A stretch of 64,000 nt of DNA from positions 161,474 through 225,473 of the forward strand of contig JAXMKZ010000059.1 of NCBI GenBank assembly GCA_034370385.1. Reading direction: 5' to 3'. Of the stretch, positions 35,520-45,744 are shown piece after piece. A program made the position numbers and the translations under genes. The notes under the pieces were generated by a model. The model was not told where the DNA came from, ran no database searches, and worked only from the letters and a program-made list of their open reading frames with translations. This DNA comes from Coriobacteriia bacterium (GTDB lineage: Bacteria > Actinomycetota > Coriobacteriia > Anaerosomatales > PHET01). The first letter of the stretch is position 1; the number at the start of each line of letters is the position of its first letter.

Positions 35520-36884
35520 CTACAGATCATCGCCGAGCGTGGCGCCGGAGGCGAAGTCGAAGTCCTGCAGCTCACCTGAGTTGTACGCGGCGTAAGCCGC
35601 CAGGTCGAAGTGGCCGTGACCCGAGAGGTTGAACAGAATCACCTTGTCTTCGCCAGCCGCCTGAGCCGCTTTCGCCTCGTTGATGGCGGCGAGGATGGCG
35701 TGGCTGGACTCCGGCGCGGGCAAGACTCCCTCTGCGCGGGCAAACTGCACCGCGGCAGCGAAGCACGCGGTCTGGTCGACGGCAACCGCCTCGGCTTCGC
35801 CCTCGAAGACGAGCTGCGAGACCAGCGGCGAGTCCCCGTGGTAGCGCAGACCGCCGGCGTGGATACCGGCGGGCACGAAGTCGTGACCAAGGGTGTACAT
35901 CAGCATCTGCGGCGTCATGCCCGCCTCGTCACCGAGGTCGTAGCGGTACTCGCCGGCGGTGAGCGTCGGGCACGCCTTGGGCTCGACGGCAAGCAGACGC
36001 GCGTTGCTCTTGCCCTCAAGCTTGCGGTGGTAATACGGGAAGGCGATCCCGGCGAAGTTGGAGCCGCCGCCGACGCAGGCGATGACGACGTCGGGCTCCT
36101 CCTCGGCAAGTGCCATCTGCTCGATGGACTCAAGACCGATGATGGTCTGGTGCAGGCACACGTGGTTGAGCACGCTGCCGAGCGAGTAGTGGGTGTCGTC
36201 GTTCTTCATGGCGACCTCGACGGCCTCGGAGATGGCGATGCCGAGCGAGCCCGTGGAATCGGGGTCCATGGCCAGCACGTGGCGCCCGGCCTCGGTGAGG
36301 TTGCTCGGGGACTTGTGAACGGTGCCGCCGTAGGTCTCCATCAGGATGCGACGGTAGGGCTTCTGGTCGTAACTGACGCCGACCATGAAGACCTCGACGT
36401 CGATGCCGTAGAGCGCGCCGGCGATCGACATGGCGCTGCCCCACTGACCCGCACCGGTCTCGGTCGAGATCTTGGTGATGCCCTCCTGCTTGTTGTAGTA
36501 CGCCTGCGGGATGGCGGTGTTGGGCTTGTGCGAGCCGGCGGGACTCACGCCCTCGTACTTGTAGAAGATCTTGACGCCCGCCGGCAGACCGAGGTCGCGC
36601 TCAAGCTGCTTGGCGCGCAGCATCGGCGAGGGCCGGTAGGTCTTGTACACGTCGATGACCGCACCCGGGATGTCGATGTAGCGCTCCGGCGAGGACTCCT
36701 GCTTGAGGCACTCCATCGGAAAGAGCTTCATCATGACCTCGCCGATCTGCTCCGGAGCCAGCTCCGTGCCGTCGGGCGTGACCACTTTCGGAGGTGCAGG
36801 CGGGTTCTTCAGGTCCGGAATGATGTTGTACCAGGCCTCGGGAATCCTGGTCTCGTCGAGCCCGAATCGCGTCTTGTCTGACAT
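35520..36884 (-). CDS. TrpB2-type tryptophan synthase beta chain
   Basis: A 454-aa TrpB paralogue of the TrpB2 group, longer than TrpB1 and with an N-terminal extension (ETRIPEAWYNIIPDL). The PLP lysine is in SPAGSHKPNTAI; TETGAGQWGSAM and ACVGGGSNFAG are retained. TrpB2 proteins act without a TrpA partner, as indole salvage or serine deaminase enzymes in several lineages. It sits between trpC and trpF, so the operon encodes both beta types. A 64-nt gap separates it from trpC, the only real gap in the operon. Confidence 0.93.
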   Translation of the reverse strand: MSDKTRFGLDETRIPEAWYNIIPDLKNPPAPPKVVTPDGTELAPEQIGEVMMKLFPMECLKQESSPERYIDIPGAVIDVYKTYRPSPMLRAKQLERDLGLPAGVKIFYKYEGVSPAGSHKPNTAIPQAYYNKQEGITKISTETGAGQWGSAMSIAGALYGIDVEVFMVGVSYDQKPYRRILMETYGGTVHKSPSNLTEAGRHVLAMDPDSTGSLGIAISEAVEVAMKNDDTHYSLGSVLNHVCLHQTIIGLESIEQMALAEEEPDVVIACVGGGSNFAGIAFPYYHRKLEGKSNARLLAVEPKACPTLTAGEYRYDLGDEAGMTPQMLMYTLGHDFVPAGIHAGGLRYHGDSPLVSQLVFEGEAEAVAVDQTACFAAAVQFARAEGVLPAPESSHAILAAINEAKAAQAAGEDKVILFNLSGHGHFDLAAYAAYNSGELQDFDFASGATLGDDL

Positions 36885-36948
36885 GGTGGTGCTCCCTTCC
36901 CCTTGCTTACCTGATCGACTGAGCCATCCGCTGACAAACCACTAGCTT

Positions 36949-37754
36949 CTATTCGTTCGCGGGCATCCTTGCCACGCCCGTCAACTCCTCAAGCACGTCC
37001 TCGGGGAAGTCGGCTCGCATCAACGCCTCGCCGACCAGTACCGCATCAGCCCCCGCCCGGGCCGCCGCCTCGACATCGGCTCGGCGCTTGATGCCGCTGG
37101 CCCACACGACGGTCGCGCCTCCTCGCTTCGCTCGCGACACCAGCGGTGCAACCCGTTCGGGCGTGACATCGAGTGTCCTCAGATCGCGGCTGTTCACCGC
37201 GATGAGCGGGCACTTGGTCGCCAGCGCGAGGTCGAGATCGCTCTCGGAGTGCACCTCGACGAGCGCGGCCATCCCCAACGTCTCGGCAAGATCGAGGAAG
37301 TCGCCCACCTCCGTACCGAGCACGTTGACCATGAGCAGCACCGCGTCGGCACCATGCCCACGTGCGGCGAACAGCTGCACCGGGTCCACGACGAAGTCCT
37401 TGCACAGCACCGGCACATCCACGGCGTCCGCGACATCCGACAGGTCGGCAAACGATCCACCGAAGAACTTCGGCTCGGTCAGCACGCTGATGCAAGCGGC
37501 ACCGCCATCCTGATAGTGCAGCGCCTGCTTCGACGCTTCGCACTGAGCAGCGATCACTCCGGCGGACGGCGAGCACTTCTTGACCTCGGCGATGACCGCG
37601 ACGTCATCTCGCGACCGCAGGGTGTCGATGAAGTCGCGCGGAGGGCGGGCGGCGCATGCCAGCCGCTCGCGGTCGGCGGGCCTCAGGTCACCGAAGGCCA
37701 CGGACAGCGCGTCACGGCGGGCGCCGATCACGCGCGCAAGAAAGTCATCGGTCA

Positions 37755-37755
<1 letters not shown>
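36949..37755 (-). CDS. trpC: Indole-3-glycerol phosphate synthase
   Basis: A 268-aa barrel. VIAEVKKCSPSAG has the first catalytic Lys, ISVLTEPKFFGG the second, VLCKDFVVDPVQL and AVNSRDLRTLDV the phosphate and acid residues, and ASGIKRRADVE the C-terminal phosphate site. Its start overlaps trpGD (shared base at 37755), indicating coupled translation. Confidence 0.96.
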
Positions 37756-39473
<1,718 letters not shown>

Positions 39474-40964
39474 CTAGGCCACCTCTCCCTCGTCATGCAT
39501 GCCCGCTGCAAGCTCCAGCGCCGTGTGGAGCGCCCGGGCCTTGTGCAGGCACTCATCGTACTCGCGCTCGGGCACGGAATCCGCGACGATGCCCGCTCCG
39601 GACTGCAGGTAGGCATGGCCGTCTGCCAGAACGAACGTCCTGATGGTGATGCACATGTCCATAGCGCCATCGAGGCCGAAGTAGCCGACGGTGCCGGCGT
39701 ACGGGCCGCGCGCTGCTGGCTCGAGGTCGCGGATGATCTCCATGGCCCGGACCTTGGGGGCACCCGAAACCGTACCGGCGGGGAACGTGGCCTTGAGGGC
39801 ATCCACCGCGTCTTTGCCGTCGGCGAGCGTGCCGGTCACGTTGCTCACGATGTGCATGACGTGGCTGTAGTACTCGACCTCCATGAGTTCGTCCACGCTG
39901 ACGCTCCCCGGCTTGGAGACGCGCCCTAGATCGTTGCGGCCCAGATCGACCAGCATGACGTGCTCGGCCCGCTCCTTCTCGTCAGCGAGAAGATCGGCGC
40001 GCAATCGCCCGTCGTCACTTGCATCGACCCCCCGAGGTCGCGTCCCCGCAAGCGGTCGCGTGAGTACCTCGCCGTCCTCAACCCGCACGAGCGGCTCGGG
40101 GCTGGAGCCCACGAGCGTCACGTCGCGCGTTCGAACGTAGAACATGTAGGGGCTCGGGTTGACCGCGCGAAGCACGCGATACAGGTCGAGTCCGTCGCCT
40201 TCGTAGGGCGCGCTGAACCTCTGGGACAGCACCACTTGGAAGATGTCCCCGGCAGCGATGTGCTCCTTGGCGCTCTCGACACTCGCCACGAAATCCTCCC
40301 GCGACGTGTGCTCCACGAGCGGCACATCCCGCCGCACACCCACGGCGCCGAGCTCCGCACCGGAAGGACCGCGATCGATGCGCTTGAGGAACCCATCGAT
40401 GCGCTTGAGCGCGGCGTCGTAGGCGAGCTCAGGGGCACCACCGGGCCTGACCGGGGCGATGACCTGCATGACCCGGCGCGCGTGATCGAACGCGACCACG
40501 ACGTCGGCGAGCATGAAGCACAGGTCAGGCACGCCCAGATCATCGGTAGCGTGACGAGGGACGCGCTCGAAGGTCGTCGCAGCTTCGTACCCGACGTACC
40601 CCACGGCGCCGCCCACGAACAGCGGCAGTCCCGGCACCCGCGCCACGCGCCCGGCCTTCAGGCGTCGCTGCACCACGCGGAGCGGGTCGTCGGCCAACTC
40701 GCCGGATACCCCGCCGTTCTCCACGACGACCTCGTTGCCGCGGGCGGTGATGACCTCGCGATCACCCACGCCGAGGAAGCTGTAGCGTCCCAGCCGCTCG
40801 CCAGCCACCACGCTCTCCAGCAGGAAGGCGTGCTCCGCGCCCTCGGACAGCGCCATGAACGCGCTGATCGGAGTCGTAAGGTCGGCATAGACCTCTCGAG
40901 CCACCGGCACGACATCGTAGTCGGCCGCCAGTGCGACGAACTCTTCTCTGGTGGGCAGTATCAT
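39474..40964 (-). CDS. trpE: Anthranilate synthase component I
   Basis: A 496-aa chorismate-utilising enzyme. VGSSPEPLVRVEDG, PLAGTRPRG, HVMLVDLGRNDLGRV, FPAGTVSGAPKVRAMEI and the C-terminal GAGIVADSVPEREYDE are typical; the N-terminal LLESVVAGERLGRYSFLG region is the Trp feedback site. ATG at 40964 follows GGGAAGGGAAC; the upstream in-frame codons run into the T-box terminator and are not coding. It is the first structural gene after the T-box. Confidence 0.95.
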   Translation of the reverse strand: MILPTREEFVALAADYDVVPVAREVYADLTTPISAFMALSEGAEHAFLLESVVAGERLGRYSFLGVGDREVITARGNEVVVENGGVSGELADDPLRVVQRRLKAGRVARVPGLPLFVGGAVGYVGYEAATTFERVPRHATDDLGVPDLCFMLADVVVAFDHARRVMQVIAPVRPGGAPELAYDAALKRIDGFLKRIDRGPSGAELGAVGVRRDVPLVEHTSREDFVASVESAKEHIAAGDIFQVVLSQRFSAPYEGDGLDLYRVLRAVNPSPYMFYVRTRDVTLVGSSPEPLVRVEDGEVLTRPLAGTRPRGVDASDDGRLRADLLADEKERAEHVMLVDLGRNDLGRVSKPGSVSVDELMEVEYYSHVMHIVSNVTGTLADGKDAVDALKATFPAGTVSGAPKVRAMEIIRDLEPAARGPYAGTVGYFGLDGAMDMCITIRTFVLADGHAYLQSGAGIVADSVPEREYDECLHKARALHTALELAAGMHDEGEVA

Positions 40965-41013
40965 CTGTTTGCTGTTCCCTTCCCGGTGACACGACATGGT
41001 CTTCGGGGTCGGG

Positions 41014-41312
41014 AAAACACAAAAGTCCCCCGTCCCCAAGGGACGAGAGACTCCTCTCGCGGTGCCACCCTTGTTGGCCGAACCGTAGCGGTCCGACCCA
41101 CTCAGCCTGCAGTACTCCGGCGATGCTCGCCGTTCATACCCGGTCCCTTGTATCGGTGAGAGTCCGCCGGAACTAGTAGGTGTCTTGCACCGTTGTCCCG
41201 GAGCCTCGGGGGCCCATTCCGCCGATTTGGCCGCGCCCGGTTTCCACCATCCCAGGCTCTCTAGAGCGTCAAAACCGCGTACTCTTCCCCGTCAAAGGCC
41301 GTACTATTCGGT
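41014..41312 (-). ncRNA. T-box riboswitch, tryptophan-specific (UGG specifier)
   Basis: On the - strand the leader holds the Stem I hallmarks AGAGAGCCTGGG and GGTGGAAACCGGG, then GGAA-TGG-GCCCCCGAG where TGG (41216-41214) is the specifier codon for tRNA-Trp. The conserved T-box sequence AAGGGTGGCACCGCG is at 41072-41058. It is followed by a 13-bp terminator hairpin (41052-41040 with a GGGACGGGGGACT arm, 3-nt loop) and a T-tract to 41014. Uncharged tRNA-Trp would stabilise the antiterminator and switch on trpE and the whole operon. Confidence 0.95.
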
Positions 41313-41320
41313 TGCGGGCG

Positions 41321-41350
41321 AGTGTATACCCACCCGCCGCGAAGAATCAA
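41321..41350 (-). promoter_or_regulatory. Promoter of the trp operon T-box transcript
   Basis: - strand -35 TTGATT (41350-41345) and -10 TACACT (41326-41321) with an 18-nt spacer, placing the start near 41313, right at the beginning of the T-box Stem I. An overlapping TATACA at 41328-41323 would give a 16-nt spacer. Confidence 0.65.
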
Positions 41351-41440
41351 GCACCTTGGCACGCTTAATGCTCCTTAAGTCCCATCACACAGGAGCCGAT
41401 AAGACTGAAGTAGAGCTCCTGAAAGAAGGAGGCGACCGAG

Positions 41441-41575
41441 ATGGTCCGCAAAGAGCAGTGTCCGCAGTGCAAGGGCAACAAGTACATCCCCGTGACCAAG
41501 ACCCCGACGAGGGAGTCCTGGATCAAGTGCCCGTCATGTGGCGGCCAAGGATTCAAGATCCGCGTGCAGCAGTAG
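41441..41575 (+). CDS. Small zinc-ribbon protein, 44 aa
   Basis: An ATG preceded by AAGGAGG (7 nt) opens a 44-codon frame. The protein has two Cys pairs, CPQC and CPSC, the second continuing GGQGF, like half-repeats of the DnaJ zinc finger. It is basic and very likely a small zinc ribbon. It is divergent from the trp operon and is followed by a good terminator, so it is a single-gene transcript. The function is unknown. Confidence 0.85.
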   Translation: MVRKEQCPQCKGNKYIPVTKTPTRESWIKCPSCGGQGFKIRVQQ

Positions 41576-41607
41576 GCTGCCGCGCACCGCACTCTTCTTG
41601 CCCCTGT

Positions 41608-41646
41608 AGGAGTCGGCTTCGGATGCGAGGTCGGCTCCTTTCTTTC
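41608..41646 (+). terminator. Rho-independent terminator of the zinc-ribbon gene
   Basis: A 10-pair stem (41608-41617 with 41630-41639, two G-T pairs, 12-nt loop) followed by TTCTTTCT. It lies 32 nt after the stop at 41575. Confidence 0.8.
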
Positions 41647-42093
41647 TCACCCGACCAGTACCACTCCCGGAATCCTGCCATGTGCCCGTCGGTCTCCTGA
41701 CCACAACGTTGCACCTGCCAGCTGTGCAACCGCAGGTGCGACGGCGTCGTAGAACGTGCAGCCATACAGCTCACAGACGTCCAAAGCGGTCTGAACCACC
41801 ACGTCATCGATGCCGATCACGGGAGACTCCGTTTCGAGGAACGCGGTCCATACCACGCGCGCTTCGGGCACTCCGAGCTCCCGTCGTGCGACGTTCAGAG
41901 CCTCTTCGAGTGCGAGCGCCGGCAGTACGAGGATGATCTCTCCTCTACCGCTCATATCGAGCATCGAGACCGCCTCTTCGCTGCCCTGCTCTGGCCTGAA
42001 TGTCTTCACGAGAACCGAAGCGTCGGGCACCACGCGGACGGGTTGGCTGCGATCACTGTGCACGGGCGTCCCACCCGCCGTCATCTGAGTCAC
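41647..42093 (-). CDS. PIN-domain (VapC-like) toxin
   Basis: A 148-aa protein, or 145 aa from the ATG at 42084. The PIN acidic residues are present: first Asp in VVPDASVLVK, Glu in LPALALEEALN, Asp in TFYDAVAPAVA and a late Asp in LWSGDRRAHG. Such proteins are Mg-dependent ribonucleases, often cutting tRNA or rRNA. Its 5' end overlaps the antitoxin gene by about 40 nt, the usual antitoxin-first order. Confidence 0.85.
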   Translation of the reverse strand: MTQMTAGGTPVHSDRSQPVRVVPDASVLVKTFRPEQGSEEAVSMLDMSGRGEIILVLPALALEEALNVARRELGVPEARVVWTAFLETESPVIGIDDVVVQTALDVCELYGCTFYDAVAPAVAQLAGATLWSGDRRAHGRIPGVVLVG

Positions 42094-42349
42094 GCATCTG
42101 CCGAAGGATCTCCGATCCGGTCCTCCCCGTCCTACCCGGCAGTGCGCGCAAGGCCTCCAGCGCCTCGATCGCTCTGCGAGCGCCCGCCTCGCGCCGTTTG
42201 TCCTGCGCGTCGAGCTTCTGGGCCGTCACGTAGTCGAGCGCGGCCTCCCGCACGATGGCGCTGCGGCTCTCCCCGCGCTCGTCAGCAAGCCCATCGATCT
42301 GGGCCACGAGTTCCTCCGGCAGCGACACGGTGACCTTGGCCACGCCCAT
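42053..42349 (-). CDS. Ribbon-helix-helix antitoxin (VapB/CopG-like)
   Basis: A 98-aa protein. VAKVTVSLPEELVAQIDGLA-x-x-RGESRSAIVREAALDYV is a classical ribbon-helix-helix N-terminus (residues 3-45); the rest is a charged, helical toxin-binding tail. It should repress its own promoter; three evenly spaced heptamers lie immediately upstream. Confidence 0.88.
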   Translation of the reverse strand: MGVAKVTVSLPEELVAQIDGLADERGESRSAIVREAALDYVTAQKLDAQDKRREAGARRAIEALEALRALPGRTGRTGSEILRQMRDSDDGGWDARAQ

Positions 42350-42364
42350 GATGCCTCCAAGCGG

Positions 42365-42397
42365 TCATACCGTTCGTTCATTCCCTAAGTTCATACC
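42365..42397. promoter_or_regulatory. Three heptamers at 13-bp spacing: likely RHH antitoxin operator
   Basis: TCATACC (42365-42371), TCATTCC (42378-42384) and TCATACC (42391-42397) recur every 13 bp, 16-48 nt before the antitoxin ATG. Ribbon-helix-helix repressors bind such tandem half sites cooperatively. Confidence 0.7.
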
Positions 42398-42446
42398 ACA
42401 CGAAGGACTCGTTGGCAACGACGACCCTGTCCCATCGCATCGGGCC

Positions 42447-43487
42447 CTACCGGTCGGCGTCCAGCCGCGCGATGCGCTCCTCGTCCAACCGATAGATGAA
42501 GCCCACAAGGAACTCGCCCGTGGTGCGCACCGGCGCGGCACGCAGCATCCCTGCGGCGTCCCTCACGGTGTGATAGTTGGGATCCTTCTGCCATTGGAGC
42601 CACACCGCAGGAACCCCGTGTAGCTCGTAGGGCTCATGATCGCTCCAGCCTGTTCGGCCGAGGTCCTTGAGAAACGTCAGGTTCGTTCCCCTCGCCCGGG
42701 CGTCACGCAGCATCATGTCCCTGAGCGACTGCGGTCCACGCTCCATCGTGCGAACGTGGAAGCTCGACCCGACGCCGACCATGTCGACCGACACCGCACC
42801 GACGAGCTGATCGCGTTGCTGGCCTGTGAGGGTCTTGAGATGGTGGCGCGAGCCCAGGTGGTGGCTGTCGGTGCCCTCCGGGATGAACTCCTCTGTTCCC
42901 CAGAACACCATCTCCACACTCACCGGGGGCGGGTTCTTTGCCAGAATCCGCGCGGTTTCGAGCACGACCCCGCAGCCCGACGCGTTGTCGTTGGCGCCCG
43001 GGGAGGGCGGCTTGGTGTCGATATGCCCCCCTATCAGGAAACGGCGAGACTCATCCCGTCCCAACGCCACGGCGATCACGTTCACACTGGTCAGGCCGCT
43101 GGGCAGGGCAAACTCCTGCAACCGCGGCTCGTAGCCGAGTTCACGTAGGCGGGCGGCGATGTACTCAGCGGCCTGCCTCTCGGCGGGGCTGCCGCCGGGC
43201 CGAGGTCCAAAGGCGGCGATCGCTGTGGCGTGGCGCAGTGCAGCGATCGGATCGAACCCGTAGCCGGCGGGGTCTTCGGCGCGCGGTGCCAGGCGCATAA
43301 GGGCCGCGGCCTGACGCGACGAGTCCTGTGACGGCACCGTGCCGCCGAGCTTCGACGGCGGCGACGCGGCCAAACGGGGCTCGTAGGTGACGGGAGTGCG
43401 TGTGCAGCCCGATGCGGCGAGCAGCACAACGAGCGCCGCCATCACCGCGCAGGCGTGGCGCATCCGCCGCCGGGCCGAGGCGCTCAT
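42447..43487 (-). CDS. M28-family zinc aminopeptidase, lipoprotein
   Basis: A 346-aa protein with a lipobox (LLAASGC) after a hydrophobic stretch, so it is anchored outside the membrane. The metal ligands are visible: GGHIDTKPPSPGANDNASG (His and bridging Asp), GTEEF (catalytic and ligand Glu), VSVDMVGVG (Asp) and SDHEPYELHGVPAVWL (final His region). It is an M28 aminopeptidase-like exopeptidase. ATG at 43487 overlaps the upstream M48-like gene by 4 nt. Confidence 0.88.
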   Translation of the reverse strand: MSASARRRMRHACAVMAALVVLLAASGCTRTPVTYEPRLAASPPSKLGGTVPSQDSSRQAAALMRLAPRAEDPAGYGFDPIAALRHATAIAAFGPRPGGSPAERQAAEYIAARLRELGYEPRLQEFALPSGLTSVNVIAVALGRDESRRFLIGGHIDTKPPSPGANDNASGCGVVLETARILAKNPPPVSVEMVFWGTEEFIPEGTDSHHLGSRHHLKTLTGQQRDQLVGAVSVDMVGVGSSFHVRTMERGPQSLRDMMLRDARARGTNLTFLKDLGRTGWSDHEPYELHGVPAVWLQWQKDPNYHTVRDAAGMLRAAPVRTTGEFLVGFIYRLDEERIARLDADR

Positions 43488-44614
43488 TCTCCCCGCCCCT
43501 CCCAGCCGGACCCGACCCGAGGCGCGCGCGGCGGCACTATATCGACCCCGGCCGTCGCCGGCATATCGGTGGGTACCCAGCCCTCGACGCCGAGCACCTC
43601 GCGAAGCCGGGCAACCCGTCTCCACTCAGGATCGTCCTCATCATCGGTGCTGTCGCCCGTCCAGCAGTAGAAGACATCGCCTAAGCTCTGGTCCGCCTCG
43701 ATGACGTTGTTGTTGAGGCGAACACACCGCTCGAGCGCCGAGAGCATGCTCGCGGGATCCTTGAGCAACAGCATGCCCTCCGCGTCCGCCTTCTCCGCCG
43801 CGACAAGCTGCGAGCGGCGCTGAGCTGCGGCGAGGACCTCGCCTGCCAGGATGAGCGGGAACAGAACCGGAAGGAACGCCGCGGATACGGGCACCGCCAC
43901 TTCCGTCCGGGCATTGGGGTCGAAGCGGCGCTCCTCCAAGACGTCGCGAATCAAACGGTCTTCCTCGTCAAGCATGCGCACTCGATGAGAGCGGTACTTC
44001 TGGAGAGGCGTCAGCAACGCAACCACCGCGGACGACACCATCGTGTCTCCGCTCGCCAAACGCGCGACGAGATTGGCGAAGACGGCCCGCTGTTCGTCGA
44101 GCGTGAGCCGGGCGGCGAATCCCTCGGTCACGCCGACGATCGGCCGTCGTCCCGCAGTGGCAAACGCGAAGGCGTTCACGTTCGACGTGTGCAGCAGGTA
44201 GAGCGCCGGTGCCACGGGGAGCCCGGCGGCGATGGCCATGTCTTTGAGCACCATCTTGGCCTCGAGCATGGTGCCCTTCACGACGAACTCGGCGTTCAGG
44301 CGCCCGACGATCCACTTCTCGCTACGCCTGAGCGCCCAAACCTCGTACAGCACCGCGATGAGGATTCCGGTCGCCCCTGGCCGCCAGACGCCATCGGCGA
44401 GCATCCAGCCAGCCGCCTTGGCCAGTACCCCCGTCTCACCCGCGAGGAATCGCACCAGCAACGCGAATACGGCCACGATGAGGGCGAGGAACACGGCCGC
44501 CACCACAGCGAACACCGCGAGGTAGGCCACCAGCCTCAACCGGTTGCGGTCCACGCGGTCCCACAACGGCTCGCGCCGCTGGGGTTCCGGCCTGCCGGCG
44601 AGAGGTGTGACCAC
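43484..44614 (-). CDS. Membrane protein resembling M48 peptidase but lacking the HExxH zinc site
   Basis: A 376-aa protein with two N-terminal membrane helices (about 28-60 and 70-92). The segment NAFAFATAGRRPIVGVTEGFAARLTLDEQRAVFAN.. parallels the M48 peptidase core, where family members have ..ELRAVLAHELGH; here the AHExxH position reads ANLVAR, so both histidines and the Glu are lost. It is therefore probably a non-catalytic relative, perhaps a regulator or scaffold. It is translationally coupled to the M28 lipoprotein gene. GTG start. Confidence 0.72.
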   Translation of the reverse strand: MVTPLAGRPEPQRREPLWDRVDRNRLRLVAYLAVFAVVAAVFLALIVAVFALLVRFLAGETGVLAKAAGWMLADGVWRPGATGILIAVLYEVWALRRSEKWIVGRLNAEFVVKGTMLEAKMVLKDMAIAAGLPVAPALYLLHTSNVNAFAFATAGRRPIVGVTEGFAARLTLDEQRAVFANLVARLASGDTMVSSAVVALLTPLQKYRSHRVRMLDEEDRLIRDVLEERRFDPNARTEVAVPVSAAFLPVLFPLILAGEVLAAAQRRSQLVAAEKADAEGMLLLKDPASMLSALERCVRLNNNVIEADQSLGDVFYCWTGDSTDDEDDPEWRRVARLREVLGVEGWVPTDMPATAGVDIVPPRAPRVGSGWEGRGE

Positions 44615-44635
44615 GATGGCGGCGTCCCCTGATCT

Positions 44636-44986
44636 CTACGTGAAGCGCGATTCGAGCTCGCGTGCGAGGTCGTGCGGCGTGAGGCCCCAGCGCTGCATCA
44701 CAACCAGCAGGTGATAGACGAGATCGGCCGACTCGTAGCGCAGCTGGTCGGCGTCTCCCGACTTCGCGGCCATGACGACCTCGGTCGCCTCCTCGCCGAT
44801 CTTCTTGAGCAACTTGTCCTCGTGACCCGACAGAAGCGTGGCGGTGTAGCTGCCATCAGGCAGGTCGATTCCGCGCTGACGGATCGTGGCGAACAGCGAT
44901 TCCAGCACCGGGCCGATCTCCGGAGTCGCGCCGTACTCGAGGATGTCCTCGGGACGGTCTTCGCCGGACGGGATGTAGTCGGTCAT
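44636..44986 (-). CDS. hisE: Phosphoribosyl-ATP diphosphatase
   Basis: A 116-aa all-alpha NTP pyrophosphohydrolase. LLKKIGEEATEVVMAAK has the metal-binding Glu residues and YESADLVYHLLVVM the second acidic helix, both family hallmarks. It catalyses the second step of histidine synthesis. It lies 6 nt after hisI; the two are separate proteins here rather than the HisIE fusion. Confidence 0.95.
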   Translation of the reverse strand: MTDYIPSGEDRPEDILEYGATPEIGPVLESLFATIRQRGIDLPDGSYTATLLSGHEDKLLKKIGEEATEVVMAAKSGDADQLRYESADLVYHLLVVMQRWGLTPHDLARELESRFT

Positions 44987-44992
44987 CGCCTC

Positions 44993-45352
44993 TCAGTCCT
45001 CTCCTTCGCACAGCGAACGGTAGAAGCACGACCGCTCGCCGGTGTGGCATGCCTTGCCCTCGCCAGCCTGCGTCACGATGACGAGCAGGCAATCAGCGTC
45101 GCAGTCGTAGCGTACATCGTGGACGATCTGGACGTTGCCGCTCTCCTCGCCCTTCATCCAGTACTTCTGACGGCTGCGGCTCCAAAACCACGTGCGCTTG
45201 GTCTCGCAGGTCTTGGCGAGCGAGTCAGCGTTCATCCATGCGAGCATCATGACCTCGCCTGATGCGCGATCCTGCACGATGGCCGGAATGAGGCCGTCGG
45301 CGGTGTAGGTGAGCTCGGGGATGGTCAGGGTGTCGCGTTCACGATCGGTCAT
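44993..45352 (-). CDS. hisI: Phosphoribosyl-AMP cyclohydrolase
   Basis: A 119-aa enzyme. [19 protein letters not shown].. [17 protein letters not shown] and [12 protein letters not shown] with the later Cys in [11 protein letters not shown] give the Mg/Zn sites. It opens the adenine ring in histidine synthesis. Its ATG overlaps the stop of the upstream PIN toxin gene (ATGA), which is odd for a biosynthetic gene. Confidence 0.95.
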   Translation of the reverse strand: MTDRERDTLTIPELTYTADGLIPAIVQDRASGEVMMLAWMNADSLAKTCETKRTWFWSRSRQKYWMKGEESGNVQIVHDVRYDCDADCLLVIVTQAGEGKACHTGERSCFYRSLCEGED

Positions 45353-45744
45353 TGGGTAGGCCCTCTCATTTCGAGTTCGATGGCGCGATTGAGCCGCGCG
45401 TCGTGAGTGATCAGATCGTCTCCGTCCAACACGCGAGCAGCTAGAAGGCAGTCCGCGATGTCAAGCGAAGGGTGTGAGCGTTTGATCGTGAGGCTGACGC
45501 GCAGATATCCATTCTCTGCAGCGAACTCCGTCGAATCCGCGATGTCGGCCAGAACATCCGCCGAATCCCGGTCGCTCCAGCCGTACGACTGACGCAGTAC
45601 CCAGAAGCATTCGGCGAGGACGGCTTCGGTGATGACCAGCCGCTCTCCGCGCGGGATTGCACTCTTGACGGACTGGGCACGTCGGGTTCGGGCGGCGGTG
45701 ACCCCACAGAAGTCGACCACGACGTTTGTGTCGGCAAGAATCAC
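45349..45744 (-). CDS. PIN-domain toxin coupled to hisI
   Basis: A 131-aa PIN protein: first Asp in [11 protein letters not shown], Glu in [13 protein letters not shown], Asp pair in [13 protein letters not shown] and late Asp in [11 protein letters not shown]. It overlaps both its antitoxin gene (4 nt) and hisI (4 nt), so toxin and hisI are translated from one message. Confidence 0.87.
   Translation of the reverse strand: MILADTNVVVDFCGVTAARTRRAQSVKSAIPRGERLVITEAVLAECFWVLRQSYGWSDRDSADVLADIADSTEFAAENGYLRVSLTIKRSHPSLDIADCLLAARVLDGDDLITHDARLNRAIELEMRGPTQ

Noticed and set aside
35610..36881. A 423-codon + strand frame
   Set aside because: It is fully antisense to trpB2; composition is Val/Asp/Leu/Gly-rich, as expected for a mirror frame.
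41357..41372. A sigma54-like element (TTGGCAC then ATGC with GG/GC spacing of 10) upstream of the zinc-ribbon gene
   Set aside because: One core base differs, sigma54 is rare in this lineage, and no activator gene is nearby; probably chance.
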